From Romboutsia weinsteinii (GTDB lineage Bacteria; Bacillota; Clostridia; Peptostreptococcales; Peptostreptococcaceae): a stretch of DNA of 64,000 bases. The first letter of the stretch is position 1. Every line of letters starts with the position of its first letter. Shown one piece after another: positions 55,929-64,000 of this stretch. The notes beneath the pieces are model-generated. The model was not told the DNA's origin. It ran no database searches and saw only the letters and a program-made list of their open reading frames with translations. The position numbers and the translations under genes are program-made. The DNA lies in NCBI RefSeq assembly GCF_002250835.2, contig NZ_NOJY02000005.1, forward strand, positions 62,001 through 126,000, in the 5' to 3' direction.

Positions 55929-56996
55929 TTAATTTTTTATAAAATCTCTAAGTCTAAAGCTACCAGCAGTTACAAATACTAATCCTATTAATATTAATAT
56001 AGAGAAGTTCATAAAGTTAATGTCATGTTTCATTGCATCAAAGACCCAATAAAAAGGAGTAAGTTTAGAAAGATTAACTAAAAATGGAACATTAACATCT
56101 AGTGATGGTATCAAGCTAGAAAAAGATAATCCTAATCCTATTACAGCATAAAACATAGAAACTATGCTTATAGAACCTTCATCTTTACATACTCTGGTTA
56201 TTAGCATTATAAATCCAGTCGATACAAAACTATTTGCTAATATAAGAAGTACCATAGTAAGGCTTATATAAGAATGTACAAATAAGCTTGTAACTAATAT
56301 TACAAACATGTATATAGCTGATTGTAATAAAAATATACTTAAGAATAAGCTAAACATAATATCAAGGTCTGTATTTTTAGTAGAAAGCATTCTTTTAAGT
56401 ACATTTGAGGTTCTAAGATCTAATAAGTCTTTACATAACATTGATGCATTGATATACATCATATAGCATATCAAGAAAACGGATACTACTGAACCACCAG
56501 CCAAATCAGATTCTTTAGGAATTATCTTTGAAGTAATCAAACTAGAATCAATATTTGGATCTAATTTATACTTTATAGAGTCATTTATGAATGCTTCTAT
56601 AGTAGACTCAGCCCAAAGACTTCCTCCGCCTTCACTTACCTTTATACAATCAATAACAGGCTTTTTTAGGTTAGAAATATCTTTGGAAAAATCATTGTTT
56701 AATACAAATACAGCTGAAATCTCATTGCTTTTTAGTAAATTTATAGCCTTATCTTTTTCTTCTAAGTTAAATATATTATCATTTATATCAAGTTTGGATA
56801 TTAATTTTTTTTCATACTCACCGCTTTTATTTAGTACAATTGCAATTTTCGAATAGTATACAGATTTATCTGACTTACTTGTCACAAGATTAACTGATAG
56901 AATCATAACAATAGGCACCAAAACAATAGGAAGCAATATTGAAGGAGATTTTATATACCTCTTTATATTTGCAAAAGTTAATTTAATTATATTCAT
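55929..56996 (-). CDS. ABC-2 type exporter permease (second)
   Basis: The 355-residue membrane protein has one N-terminal helix, a large extracytoplasmic domain (about 45-165) and about five C-terminal helices, the ABC2_membrane_3 layout. The start is ATG 56996 with SD ggaggg; its A is shared with the stop (TAATG) of the upstream permease, so translation is coupled. TTG 57011 upstream lies on the SD and is rejected. Substrate unknown; the context suggests an antibiotic or peptide exporter. Confidence 0.85.
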   Translation of the reverse strand: MNIIKLTFANIKRYIKSPSILLPIVLVPIVMILSVNLVTSKSDKSVYYSKIAIVLNKSGEYEKKLISKLDINDNIFNLEEKDKAINLLKSNEISAVFVLNNDFSKDISNLKKPVIDCIKVSEGGGSLWAESTIEAFINDSIKYKLDPNIDSSLITSKIIPKESDLAGGSVVSVFLICYMMYINASMLCKDLLDLRTSNVLKRMLSTKNTDLDIMFSLFLSIFLLQSAIYMFVILVTSLFVHSYISLTMVLLILANSFVSTGFIMLITRVCKDEGSISIVSMFYAVIGLGLSFSSLIPSLDVNVPFLVNLSKLTPFYWVFDAMKHDINFMNFSILILIGLVFVTAGSFRLRDFIKN

Positions 56997-58084
56997 TAAA
57001 ATTCCCTCCAACTATATTTTTCTTTAATAGCAGATGCAACAAATAGTATCAATGACAAAATTACACATATTAAAGATGAAGTAGCTATAGATTCCCAGTT
57101 ATTATATTCGTTAAAGCTACTAAACATATCATTTACTAAATAAAAAGGTGATATCTTAATCCACTTACTTGTCATATCTATAGGTATAAACATACCTCCA
57201 AAAATCATTTGAAGTATCATTATTATATAAAAAACTGTAGAACCTATTTTTTTAGAAAAGAATGTAGATATAAAACTACTACAACTAGATATAAGTAAAG
57301 AGCTAACTAAGCATAATGTTGTTAAAATAATAAAATTACCATCAAAGGATATATTTAAAAGTCTATATACGATAACATATAGCATTAAAAATAAAAATGA
57401 ATATATAGATGATCCAATACAATCGTAGCATAAAGCACTTAATCTACTGATTGGCAGAGAGAAAGTTCTCTTGTTTAAACCATTAGATTCGCCTAAGTAA
57501 GAACCAGCAGTATTATTCATTATAAACATTAGCACTAAAAATACTATGAATGATGTTGCAAAGTATTCATAAGAATCTGGAGTGTTGTTAGCTTCAAGAT
57601 AAGATGTTTTAAGTGAGTATTTATTAAATATTTCATTAACTTCAGTGGAGGAAGCTATACTATTTAAATATACATTCTCATGATAATCATCTAAAATATT
57701 TTGTAAGATATTAATTATACCACTTTTTGTGTTAAGCTCTTTTATGTCTATACTGCAAGCTTGACTAGAAAGTAGATTTTTTTCATAATCATTAGGAATA
57801 ATTATTTCTATGTCAGCATCTTTTTCATTGTCTACAATAGATACTATGGAACTTAAGTCTTCTTTCAAAAATTCAGATAAATTATTAGACATTGCGGAGT
57901 TATCATTATTTGTTATGACAATAGGTGTTGTTTCTGTTTCTATTGGATTATTAAATTCACTATCTAGTACAAGTCCCATAAACCATGCAAGACCAAGAGG
58001 TAACGCTATAAAATAAACTATATTCAAGAGAAAAGTATTTTTTATACTTTTAAAAAGCATTTTGATAGTTGCAAATAGTCTCAT
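56996..58084 (-). CDS. ABC-2 type exporter permease (first)
   Basis: 362 residues with the same layout as its partner: helix at about 18-38, extracytoplasmic domain (about 45-165), then five or six helices (about 170-355). The two permeases probably form a heterodimer. ATG 58084 has SD aaggaggt. It begins 11 bp after the ATPase gene stop. Confidence 0.85.
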   Translation of the reverse strand: MRLFATIKMLFKSIKNTFLLNIVYFIALPLGLAWFMGLVLDSEFNNPIETETTPIVITNNDNSAMSNNLSEFLKEDLSSIVSIVDNEKDADIEIIIPNDYEKNLLSSQACSIDIKELNTKSGIINILQNILDDYHENVYLNSIASSTEVNEIFNKYSLKTSYLEANNTPDSYEYFATSFIVFLVLMFIMNNTAGSYLGESNGLNKRTFSLPISRLSALCYDCIGSSIYSFLFLMLYVIVYRLLNISFDGNFIILTTLCLVSSLLISSCSSFISTFFSKKIGSTVFYIIMILQMIFGGMFIPIDMTSKWIKISPFYLVNDMFSSFNEYNNWESIATSSLICVILSLILFVASAIKEKYSWREF

Positions 58085-58095
58085 AGTATACCTCC

Positions 58096-59034
58096 TTAAT
58101 CTCTTAGATTTTTACCTGTAAGATTTAAGAATACATCTTCAAGGCTAGGTTCTTCATAAAATATTTTTGTTATCTTTGCTTTGTTATTTTCTACAGAAAT
58201 TAGCGCATCAGATAGATTAAAACTTTTGTCAATAATTAGTGATATAATGCAGCTTGAATCCTCGCTAACTGATAATACGCCAGGAAGATTTTTCATGCTA
58301 AATACTAACTCAGCTGAGCTATTTTTAATTTCAAAAACTAGCTTTGTATTGGTATATACTAAGGACTTTAAATAATCCTTATCACCAAAGGCTATCTCTT
58401 TTCCTTCATCTATAATAAATATTCTTGAACAAAGATGTTCTACTTCTTCCATATAATGAGAAGTGTATATTACAGTAGTATTTTGCTCGATAGAAATTTT
58501 CTTTATAAAGTTAAAAATATGGTTCCTAGATTGAGGGTCAACCCCTACTGTAGGTTCATCTAATATTAAAAGTTTTGGATGGTTTAATATAGCAATTGCT
58601 ATATTAAGTCTTCTTTTCATACCACCAGAAAGTTTCTTTACTTTTTTCTTTTTTACATCTTCAAGTCCTGAGATCTCTAAGGCTTCGTTAATTCTTGATT
58701 TTAATAGTTTACCCTTTAATCCATAAAGTGCGCCAAAGTATTCTAAGTTATCATAAGGTGTAATGTGTTCTATTACTGCAAGTTCTTGTGGAACTAATCC
58801 AATACAAGATTTTGCATCGACAGGATTTGATACTACATCAAACCCATTAATTTCAACACTGCCATTATTAGTAAGTATTAGGTTTGTCATAATATTTATT
58901 AATGTAGACTTACCAGCACCATTAGGCCCAATAAGACCAAATATTTCCCCTTCATTAACTGAAAAATTGATATTATCTAAGACTAATTTATCTTTAAACC
59001 TTTTAGATATATTGTTAACTTTTACTATACTCAT
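58096..59034 (-). CDS. ABC transporter ATP-binding protein
   Basis: The 312-residue ATPase powers the two permeases. It has Walker A GLIGPNGAGKSTLINIM (about residues 33-49), Q loop VPQELAVIEHITPYDN, signature KKLSGGMKRRLNIA, Walker B LLILDEPTVGVDP and H loop IYTSHYMEEVEHL. The C-terminal extension of about 90 residues matches DrrA-like exporters. ATG 59034 is chosen over TTG 59040, which abuts the SD gggagg. The group resembles the LnrLMN-type drug exporter. Confidence 0.92.
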   Translation of the reverse strand: MSIVKVNNISKRFKDKLVLDNINFSVNEGEIFGLIGPNGAGKSTLINIMTNLILTNNGSVEINGFDVVSNPVDAKSCIGLVPQELAVIEHITPYDNLEYFGALYGLKGKLLKSRINEALEISGLEDVKKKKVKKLSGGMKRRLNIAIAILNHPKLLILDEPTVGVDPQSRNHIFNFIKKISIEQNTTVIYTSHYMEEVEHLCSRIFIIDEGKEIAFGDKDYLKSLVYTNTKLVFEIKNSSAELVFSMKNLPGVLSVSEDSSCIISLIIDKSFNLSDALISVENNKAKITKIFYEEPSLEDVFLNLTGKNLRD

Positions 59035-59124
59035 TGCCAACCTCCCAAATATATTTTAATAGTAAATTTTCTATATTATTATAATAAGAAATTAGGATAC
59101 ATTAATCCATTACCTGAAGTCATT

Positions 59125-59150
59125 AAAAATAGTGACCTAAGTCACTATTT
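59125..59150 (-). terminator. Terminator after the response regulator gene (minus strand)
   Basis: 10-bp stem AAATAGTGAC/GTCACTATTT (59127-59136 with 59141-59150); the minus-strand tail is TTTTT. The same dyad, between the regulator and the ABC operon, could also be a regulator-binding site. Confidence 0.7.
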
Positions 59151-59793
59151 ATTTTACAATATTATTTTTAAATGCAAATATGGCAATTTGAGTTCTGTCT
59201 CTAAGGTTGAGTTTACCTAGAATAGAAGTAATATTATTTTTAATTGTACCTTCTGATAAAAATAACTCTTGGCTAATTTCCTTATTAGTAAGTCCATTTG
59301 CAACAAGTTTTATTATAGATATTTCTTTTTCACTTAAATTGTATTTATCTATTTCAGATTTACTAGTAGTATTTCGTGAAGATGACATTATTGTGCTAGC
59401 TACGTTTTTATCTAAAACGATATTACCATAGTATGAAGATCGTATACCTTCGTATAAGACTTCATCGGAGCTATCCTTCAAAAGATAGCCCGAGGCACCG
59501 AAGTTCATTGCATCTTTTATATATTCTTGATCATTGAAGGTAGTTAATATCAATACAGATATAGAGTCGTCATACTCTTTAATTAGACGAGTACCTAAGA
59601 CACCATCACATAGAACCATTCGAATATCCATAAGAACCAAATCAACACTATTGCTTCTGCAAAACTCCAAAGCTTCATATCCATTAGATACATCTCCTAA
59701 TATATCTAAGTCATCATAAGATGAAAGGATTATTTTAAGCCCTTGCCTTATAAGCTTTTCATCATCTACAATTAATACTTTAATTTTTTTCAA
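59149..59793 (-). CDS. NarL/LuxR-type response regulator
   Basis: About 214 residues, starting at TTG 59793 (MKKIKVLIVDDEKL) behind SD aggaggtga; longer upstream reading lies within the kinase gene. Receiver domain with D10/D11 and phospho-acceptor D56 in VLMDIRM, Lys in the conserved late site of GYLLKDSS. C-terminal LuxR-type HTH: LSEKEISIIKLVANGLTNKEISQELFLSEGTIKNNI region (about 150-205). It overlaps the kinase gene by 14 bp and likely controls the ABC operon. Confidence 0.92.
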   Translation of the reverse strand: MKKIKVLIVDDEKLIRQGLKIILSSYDDLDILGDVSNGYEALEFCRSNSVDLVLMDIRMVLCDGVLGTRLIKEYDDSISVLILTTFNDQEYIKDAMNFGASGYLLKDSSDEVLYEGIRSSYYGNIVLDKNVASTIMSSSRNTTSKSEIDKYNLSEKEISIIKLVANGLTNKEISQELFLSEGTIKNNITSILGKLNLRDRTQIAIFAFKNNIVK

Positions 59794-60946
59794 TGAAATC
59801 ACCTCCTGTATGTTTAGGGAAAGAAGCCCTGATACTAAATCCATTACTAGAATTGTCAAATTCTACAGTACCATTAAGTTCATTAATACGTTCACAAATA
59901 CTGTTAATTCCATTTCCCTTTACGATGTTTTTACAGCCAATGCCATTATCGCTTATAGTTACAACTAGGTCACGAGTATTAAATGTAATAAAGATGTTTA
60001 TCTTACTTGATTTTCCATGTTTTGAAGAATTGGATAGAGATTCCTGCACTATTCTATATAAGGATGTATATTGAACACTAGAAAGATCCCAAGTATTTTT
60101 AGAAATTGTAAGCTTAACATCAATATTAGTAAGTTTTGTAAAGTTATTTGTAAGTTCTTCGATTTTAAATAGATTTTGATAAATTTCATACTCTATAGGC
60201 TTTAAATCAGTAACAGCTCTTCTTACATCTTGCAAACTTTTATTTACAAACAGTCTTAACTCTTTTACTAGTTCAAACAAATCTTTATTATTGGTTAGTA
60301 GTTTTTCCAATGCACCAAGTTGAATGATTGTAGTAGAAAGAGCATGTCCAACACTATCGTGTATTTCTCTAGAAATTCTATTTCTTTCTTTTAAAATAGC
60401 TAGCTCCTGAACTGAGCTTGCATATATTTCTAAATCTGAATTTGATTTTTTTAAATTATCCTCTGATATTCTAAGTTTATCATAAAGATTTTGAATATTT
60501 ACCTTATTAAGGCTTTCATTGTATATGTAAATACATAGAACTGATATAATAATCAATATTACGCATGATCCAGTAGCGCTACCAAATGATGCTGATAAGT
60601 TTATTACAAATGAGCATAAGGCTATAATAGATAATAAAATATATTTAAGCAGAGAATTTTTAAAGAAACATACATCTAGCACTGAAGGAATAAAGTAAAA
60701 AATATCTCCAACTGAATTTATTGAAGATTGTAAAAAGCTAACTATGATAATCTCAATAGCAATAGAAATACAGCTTAGTATGCTATTATTTTTGAAGTTG
60801 AAAAATCTAACTTGGTTGTTTATTATCATAGACATAATCAATATTATTGGTAAAAATGAAATTTCATTATTATTGCTAAAGATATTTAATATAACCATAA
60901 ATAAAGATAAATATCTAATATAAATAAGCAGAGTACGCTTGCTCAT
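59780..60946 (-). CDS. NarL-partner sensor histidine kinase (HisKA_3)
   Basis: 388 residues. The N-terminal half has about six membrane helices (about 8-150) and almost no extracellular loop, typical of intramembrane-sensing kinases paired with ABC exporters. A short coiled coil leads to the HisKA_3 domain with phospho-acceptor His in REIHDSVGHALSTT, then an ATP-binding domain with NSSKHGKSSKI, DNGIGCKN and GNGINSICERI. ATG 60946 has SD aggagga. It forms a two-component pair with the regulator. Confidence 0.92.
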   Translation of the reverse strand: MSKRTLLIYIRYLSLFMVILNIFSNNNEISFLPIILIMSMIINNQVRFFNFKNNSILSCISIAIEIIIVSFLQSSINSVGDIFYFIPSVLDVCFFKNSLLKYILLSIIALCSFVINLSASFGSATGSCVILIIISVLCIYIYNESLNKVNIQNLYDKLRISEDNLKKSNSDLEIYASSVQELAILKERNRISREIHDSVGHALSTTIIQLGALEKLLTNNKDLFELVKELRLFVNKSLQDVRRAVTDLKPIEYEIYQNLFKIEELTNNFTKLTNIDVKLTISKNTWDLSSVQYTSLYRIVQESLSNSSKHGKSSKINIFITFNTRDLVVTISDNGIGCKNIVKGNGINSICERINELNGTVEFDNSSNGFSIRASFPKHTGGDFIEKN

Positions 60947-60976
60947 AATGTCCTCCTATATAAATCTGTGATATAT

Positions 60977-61016
60977 AAAATTATAGCTTATTCTAAATAG
61001 AATAAGCTATAATTTT
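60977..61016. terminator. Bidirectional hairpin between capA-like gene and kinase gene
   Basis: Perfect 19-bp inverted repeat (60977-60995 with 60998-61016); the arms end in AAAA/TTTT. It would end the minus-strand capA-like transcript before the kinase promoter. Confidence 0.8.
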
Positions 61017-61027
61017 ATATTATTAAG

Positions 61028-62323
61028 TTATTCAAATACTTTGTCAGGGTATTTTATTATATCAGATGTCTTAATTAAAGACGTAGTATTATTGAAAGAG
61101 TTTTTTAATGTCTCAATAGAAACATTGTCTATATTTTTTAGATCATTCTTATCAGCTAGAGGAATTATCTCATAAGTTGACTTAGGTGATGTGTATTTAT
61201 TTACCCACGTCGGGATACACGATACTTCTTTTATAGTAGCCTCTTTATCCTTAGGATTTTTAGTTATATTAATATTAACTAGTAGACCATCTTCAGTAAA
61301 AGATGACCCTGAATATTCACGCCTTTGATTTGATATGAAATTTCCTAGAGAATAAATAACCAAAGTTTCATTGGAATTATCAGAGGATGTAATCATCTCC
61401 ACAGGTTGAACAACATGAGGATGTGATCCAATAATAATATCTACTCCAGCATTACATAGTTTTTGGGCCAAAGTCGTTTGAAACTCACTAGGAGTACGCT
61501 GATATTCATTTCCCCAGTGAATAATTACTATTTGCATATCGGTGTTTTTAATATTATTAACAGCTGACATTATAGTGTTAAATGCATTTTCAACATTAGT
61601 CATATCAAATACACTAAGTCTGTTTTTTGTTTCATTAGATGCTTGTATACCATTTAAATATTTAGTATCATTTTTTATTTCACCATAAGAAAATGCTGTA
61701 ATACCAAGTTTTATATCATTTATATCTTTTATTATGTAATTGTCACTAGAATCATTAGTATATGTTCCTATAGTATCAAGTTTAAGTTCTTTTAATACTT
61801 CTAATGTCCTATTTACACCAAGGTCTCCTTTATCAAGGGAATGGTTGTTAATTGTTGATAAAAGATCAAAGCCTGCATTCTTTAGAGCTTTTGCTATAGA
61901 ATCAGGTGTATTAAAAGTAGGATAGGAATCATAACCTTTATCTTTTCCAGCTAAGGTTGTCTCTAAATTTGCAATAGCCAAATCTGAACTTTCTATATAC
62001 TTTTTTATGTGAACATAATTATTATCAAATGAATAAGAATCAGTAGAGGCATCGTACTGAGCATTAAGTTGAGGTTTGTGAGCCATCACGTCTCCAGTAG
62101 CTGATAATATTAATTCATTTGGAGCCTTATCTACAAGTGAAGTAGATTCTAATGCTTCTTGATTTTTAGATACATTACTACCTTTTATATTTTCAAATAA
62201 TGCTTTTGCCCCTAGCATTGAGCCCATGATGACAATTAATATTAATATGACTAAAATAGAAAGTCTTTGATAATTCAGTTTAATATTTTTTTTTCTTCGA
62301 TTATTTCTTGACGATCTAGACAA
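61028..62323 (-). CDS. CapA family (poly-gamma-glutamate capsule-type) membrane-anchored phosphoesterase-like protein
   Basis: The 431-residue protein has a basic start, one membrane helix (about 17-39), a linker, and a CapA/metallophosphatase-like domain: LILSATGDVMAHKPQ, SDLAIANLETTLAG, LLSTINNHSLDKGDLG, IHWGNEYQ and IIGSHPHVVQPVE, with conserved Asp, Asn and His for metal. Start TTG 62323 has SD aggggga. CapB/CapC partners are absent, so a capsule role is unproved; it may act on cell-surface polymer. Confidence 0.88.
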   Translation of the reverse strand: MSRSSRNNRRKKNIKLNYQRLSILVILILIVIMGSMLGAKALFENIKGSNVSKNQEALESTSLVDKAPNELILSATGDVMAHKPQLNAQYDASTDSYSFDNNYVHIKKYIESSDLAIANLETTLAGKDKGYDSYPTFNTPDSIAKALKNAGFDLLSTINNHSLDKGDLGVNRTLEVLKELKLDTIGTYTNDSSDNYIIKDINDIKLGITAFSYGEIKNDTKYLNGIQASNETKNRLSVFDMTNVENAFNTIMSAVNNIKNTDMQIVIIHWGNEYQRTPSEFQTTLAQKLCNAGVDIIIGSHPHVVQPVEMITSSDNSNETLVIYSLGNFISNQRREYSGSSFTEDGLLVNINITKNPKDKEATIKEVSCIPTWVNKYTSPKSTYEIIPLADKNDLKNIDNVSIETLKNSFNNTTSLIKTSDIIKYPDKVFE

Positions 62324-62452
62324 AAAATCTCCCCCTTATAAGGTAATAGTAACTATAAAAAATAAAAAATTCAATTATAAATGGTAAAAAATGTATACTA
62401 AGATATTTGTATGACAATAATTACAAAAGAAACTTTTAATTAGGAGATTAAA

Positions 62453-62797
62453 ATGAATAATAAAGAAAAAGGTAATATAGGAGAGCGTATAGCATATCAA
62501 TATTTATTATCTAAAGGAGCATTAGTACTAGAGAATAACTATAGAATAAGGACTGGAGAAATAGATTTAATAGTTAAGCTAGACAATGAGCTAGTATTCG
62601 TAGAAGTCAAATCAAGAAGTAACTTAAAATACGGCTATCCAAGTGAATCCATAAACTATAATAAAATTAAAAAGATAACCAATACAGCAAAACATTATAT
62701 ACTTAAACATAATTTATATAATATTCCCATGAGATTTGATGTTGTAGAAGTTTACTTTAAAGAAAATAAAGTTAATCATATTGTTAATGCTTTTTAA
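62453..62797 (+). CDS. YraN family (UPF0102) endonuclease-like protein
   Basis: The 114-residue protein has a restriction-endonuclease-like fold signature: GNIGERIAYQYLLSKG, the acidic TGEIDLIVKLDNELVFVEVK (E-x-D ... E-x-K catalytic pattern) and SRSN. YraN usually lies near rnhB, trmD or comM; here it is 12 bp upstream of the comM-like gene. SD aggaga precedes ATG 62453. Biochemical role not established. Confidence 0.88.
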   Translation: MNNKEKGNIGERIAYQYLLSKGALVLENNYRIRTGEIDLIVKLDNELVFVEVKSRSNLKYGYPSESINYNKIKKITNTAKHYILKHNLYNIPMRFDVVEVYFKENKVNHIVNAF

Positions 62798-62809
62798 AAA
62801 GGAGTAAGT

Positions 62810-64000
62810 ATGCTAAGTATAATTAATTCAAGTAATCTAATAGGTATAGAATCTTTTTTAGTAAAGGTAGAGATAGATATAACTAATGGAATACCAAGTT
62901 TTAATATTGTAGGACTTGCAAGTACTGAGATTAAAGAGGCTAGAGAAAGGGTCAAATCTGCAATATTAAATAGTGGATATAAGTTTCCTAATTCAAGAAT
63001 TGTGGTCAATCTATCACCTGCAGATATGAAAAAAGAAGGTTCATTTTTTGACTTGCCTATATCCATAGGTATACTAAGGCAACATTTAAAAAAAGATGAA
63101 AATTATATTAATGAATCTATGTTTGTGGGAGAACTATCCCTCGATGGAAAGATAAGAAAGGTAAGAGGTATACTACCTATAATAATAGGAGCGAAAGATG
63201 CTGGAATCAAAAGGATATTTGTTCCATTAGATAATGTATTGGAAAGTTCCTTTATAGATGGTATAGATATAATACCAATACAAAGCTTAGAGGAATGTAT
63301 AGGCTTTTTAAATGATAGTTTGACTATAAATATAGAAGAAAGGATTGAAAATAGAAAGTATATTACTGATAAAAATAAAGACAGTGACTATGAAGAAGAT
63401 TTTGAAGATGTGAGAGGTAATTATTTTGTAAAAAGAGCTGCAGAAATAGCCGCAGCAGGAAATCATAATCTCTTAATGATTGGACCTCCGGGCTCTGGTA
63501 AAACAATGATTGCAAAAAGAATTAGGACCATATTACCTGATATACAAAAGGATGAGATGATAGAGGTAAGTAAAATATATAGCGTATCAGGACTGATTGA
63601 TGAAAATATAGGGATAATTAATAAAAGGCCATTTAGATCTCCTCATCATACATCTACAAGGCAAGCCTTAATTGGTGGAGGATATGATGCAAGGCCAGGA
63701 GAAGTTGTCTTAGCTCATAGAGGAGTTTTATTTTTAGACGAGATTGCAGAATTTGATAGGAGAATATTAGAGACCTTAAGGCAGCCGATTGAAGACAATC
63801 ATATAAACATATCTAGAGTAAAACACAATCTAAAATACCCATGTAATATACTCTTAGTTGGAGCAATGAATCCATGTCCTTGCGGGTATTATATGTCTGA
63901 CAATGAATGCAAATGTAGAAGCTTTGAGATTAATAGATATATAAATAAAATCTCAGGTCCACTTTTAGACAGGTTTGATATATTTGTTGAAGTAAATTCA
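62810..64000 (+). CDS. YifB/ComM-type Mg-chelatase-like AAA ATPase, 3'-truncated by window edge
   Basis: 397 codons are visible, open to the last base. Start ATG 62810 has SD aaggag. An N-terminal Lon-substrate-like domain (FNIVGLASTEIKEARERVK, NLSPADMKKEGSFFDLPI) is followed by an AAA domain: Walker A GPPGSGKTMIAKRI, SPHHTSTRQALIGGG, Walker B VLFLDEIAEFDR and GAMNPCPCGYY with zinc-like Cys. ComM is a helicase aiding branch migration in natural transformation; the role in clostridia is less clear. Confidence 0.93.
   Translation, partial: MLSIINSSNLIGIESFLVKVEIDITNGIPSFNIVGLASTEIKEARERVKSAILNSGYKFPNSRIVVNLSPADMKKEGSFFDLPISIGILRQHLKKDENYINESMFVGELSLDGKIRKVRGILPIIIGAKDAGIKRIFVPLDNVLESSFIDGIDIIPIQSLEECIGFLNDSLTINIEERIENRKYITDKNKDSDYEEDFEDVRGNYFVKRAAEIAAAGNHNLLMIGPPGSGKTMIAKRIRTILPDIQKDEMIEVSKIYSVSGLIDENIGIINKRPFRSPHHTSTRQALIGGGYDARPGEVVLAHRGVLFLDEIAEFDRRILETLRQPIEDNHINISRVKHNLKYPCNILLVGAMNPCPCGYYMSDNECKCRSFEINRYINKISGPLLDRFDIFVEVNS

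Overview
The window is AT-rich (A+T clearly dominant in codons and gaps), almost wholly coding, and carries sporulation genes (spoIVB, spo0A, spoIIM, sigK) amid housekeeping genes. This points to an endospore-forming clostridium. The pro-sequence-less sigK, the homologue of the family I know as C. difficile CD1247, and the gene order spoIVB-spo0A ... xerD-deoB-punA-pdp ... sigK ... efp-CD1247-rnc-smc-ftsY-ffh suggest Peptostreptococcaceae close to Clostridioides. I cannot name the species. No rRNA, tRNA, CRISPR array, prophage or insertion sequence was seen.

Layout. 1-3731: end of a TsaD-like (Kae1-fold) gene, then xseAB, a polyprenyl diphosphate synthase and a small PAP2-type membrane protein. 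3939-10560: dxs, tlyA, recN, spoIVB and spo0A; nadK and argR, commonly between tlyA and recN in clostridia, are missing here. 10721-17260: cca, then a SteA/SteB-like pair with two glycan-type enzymes (GT2 and a MraY-like phosphotransferase), a DUF3866 protein and a Nudix hydrolase. 17420-22387: spoIIM, a XerD-like protein with a degraded active site, and the nucleoside salvage genes deoB-punA-pdp. 22536-28711: mltG, a tRNA U34-modification pair (trmR, U32 protein), udk, a penicillin-binding protein and sigK.

28887-37111 is the accessory-looking part. Two adjacent membrane histidine kinases have complementary defects: the first has a good ATP-binding domain but no phospho-acceptor His, the second has a perfect H-box but a ruined ATP-binding domain. 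Then come aroE, four pilin-like genes (one apparently frameshifted by a duplicated TG) and aroK.

37285-50723 is translation, RNA and secretion: efp, the CD1247-like protein, rnc, a radical SAM protein, smc, ftsY, ylxM, ffh, rpsP, khpA, rimM, trmD, rplS and rbgA. 51029-55872: brnQ with a readable SigA promoter and CodY-like box, rnhB, an FMN-dependent hydroxyacid dehydrogenase with an N-terminal cysteine cluster, and aroF-aroQ. 55929-62323 is on the minus strand: a two-component system with an ABC-2 exporter (arranged like antibiotic-sensing modules) and a CapA-like protein. The window ends with yraN and the 5' part of a ComM/YifB-type AAA ATPase.

Two themes stand out: the split kinase pair, and Shine-Dalgarno-sequestering hairpins ahead of spoIIM, the PBP gene and sigK. 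In spoIIM and sigK the 5' arm of the hairpin lies inside the spacer of a SigE-like promoter, so only read-through transcripts would fold.
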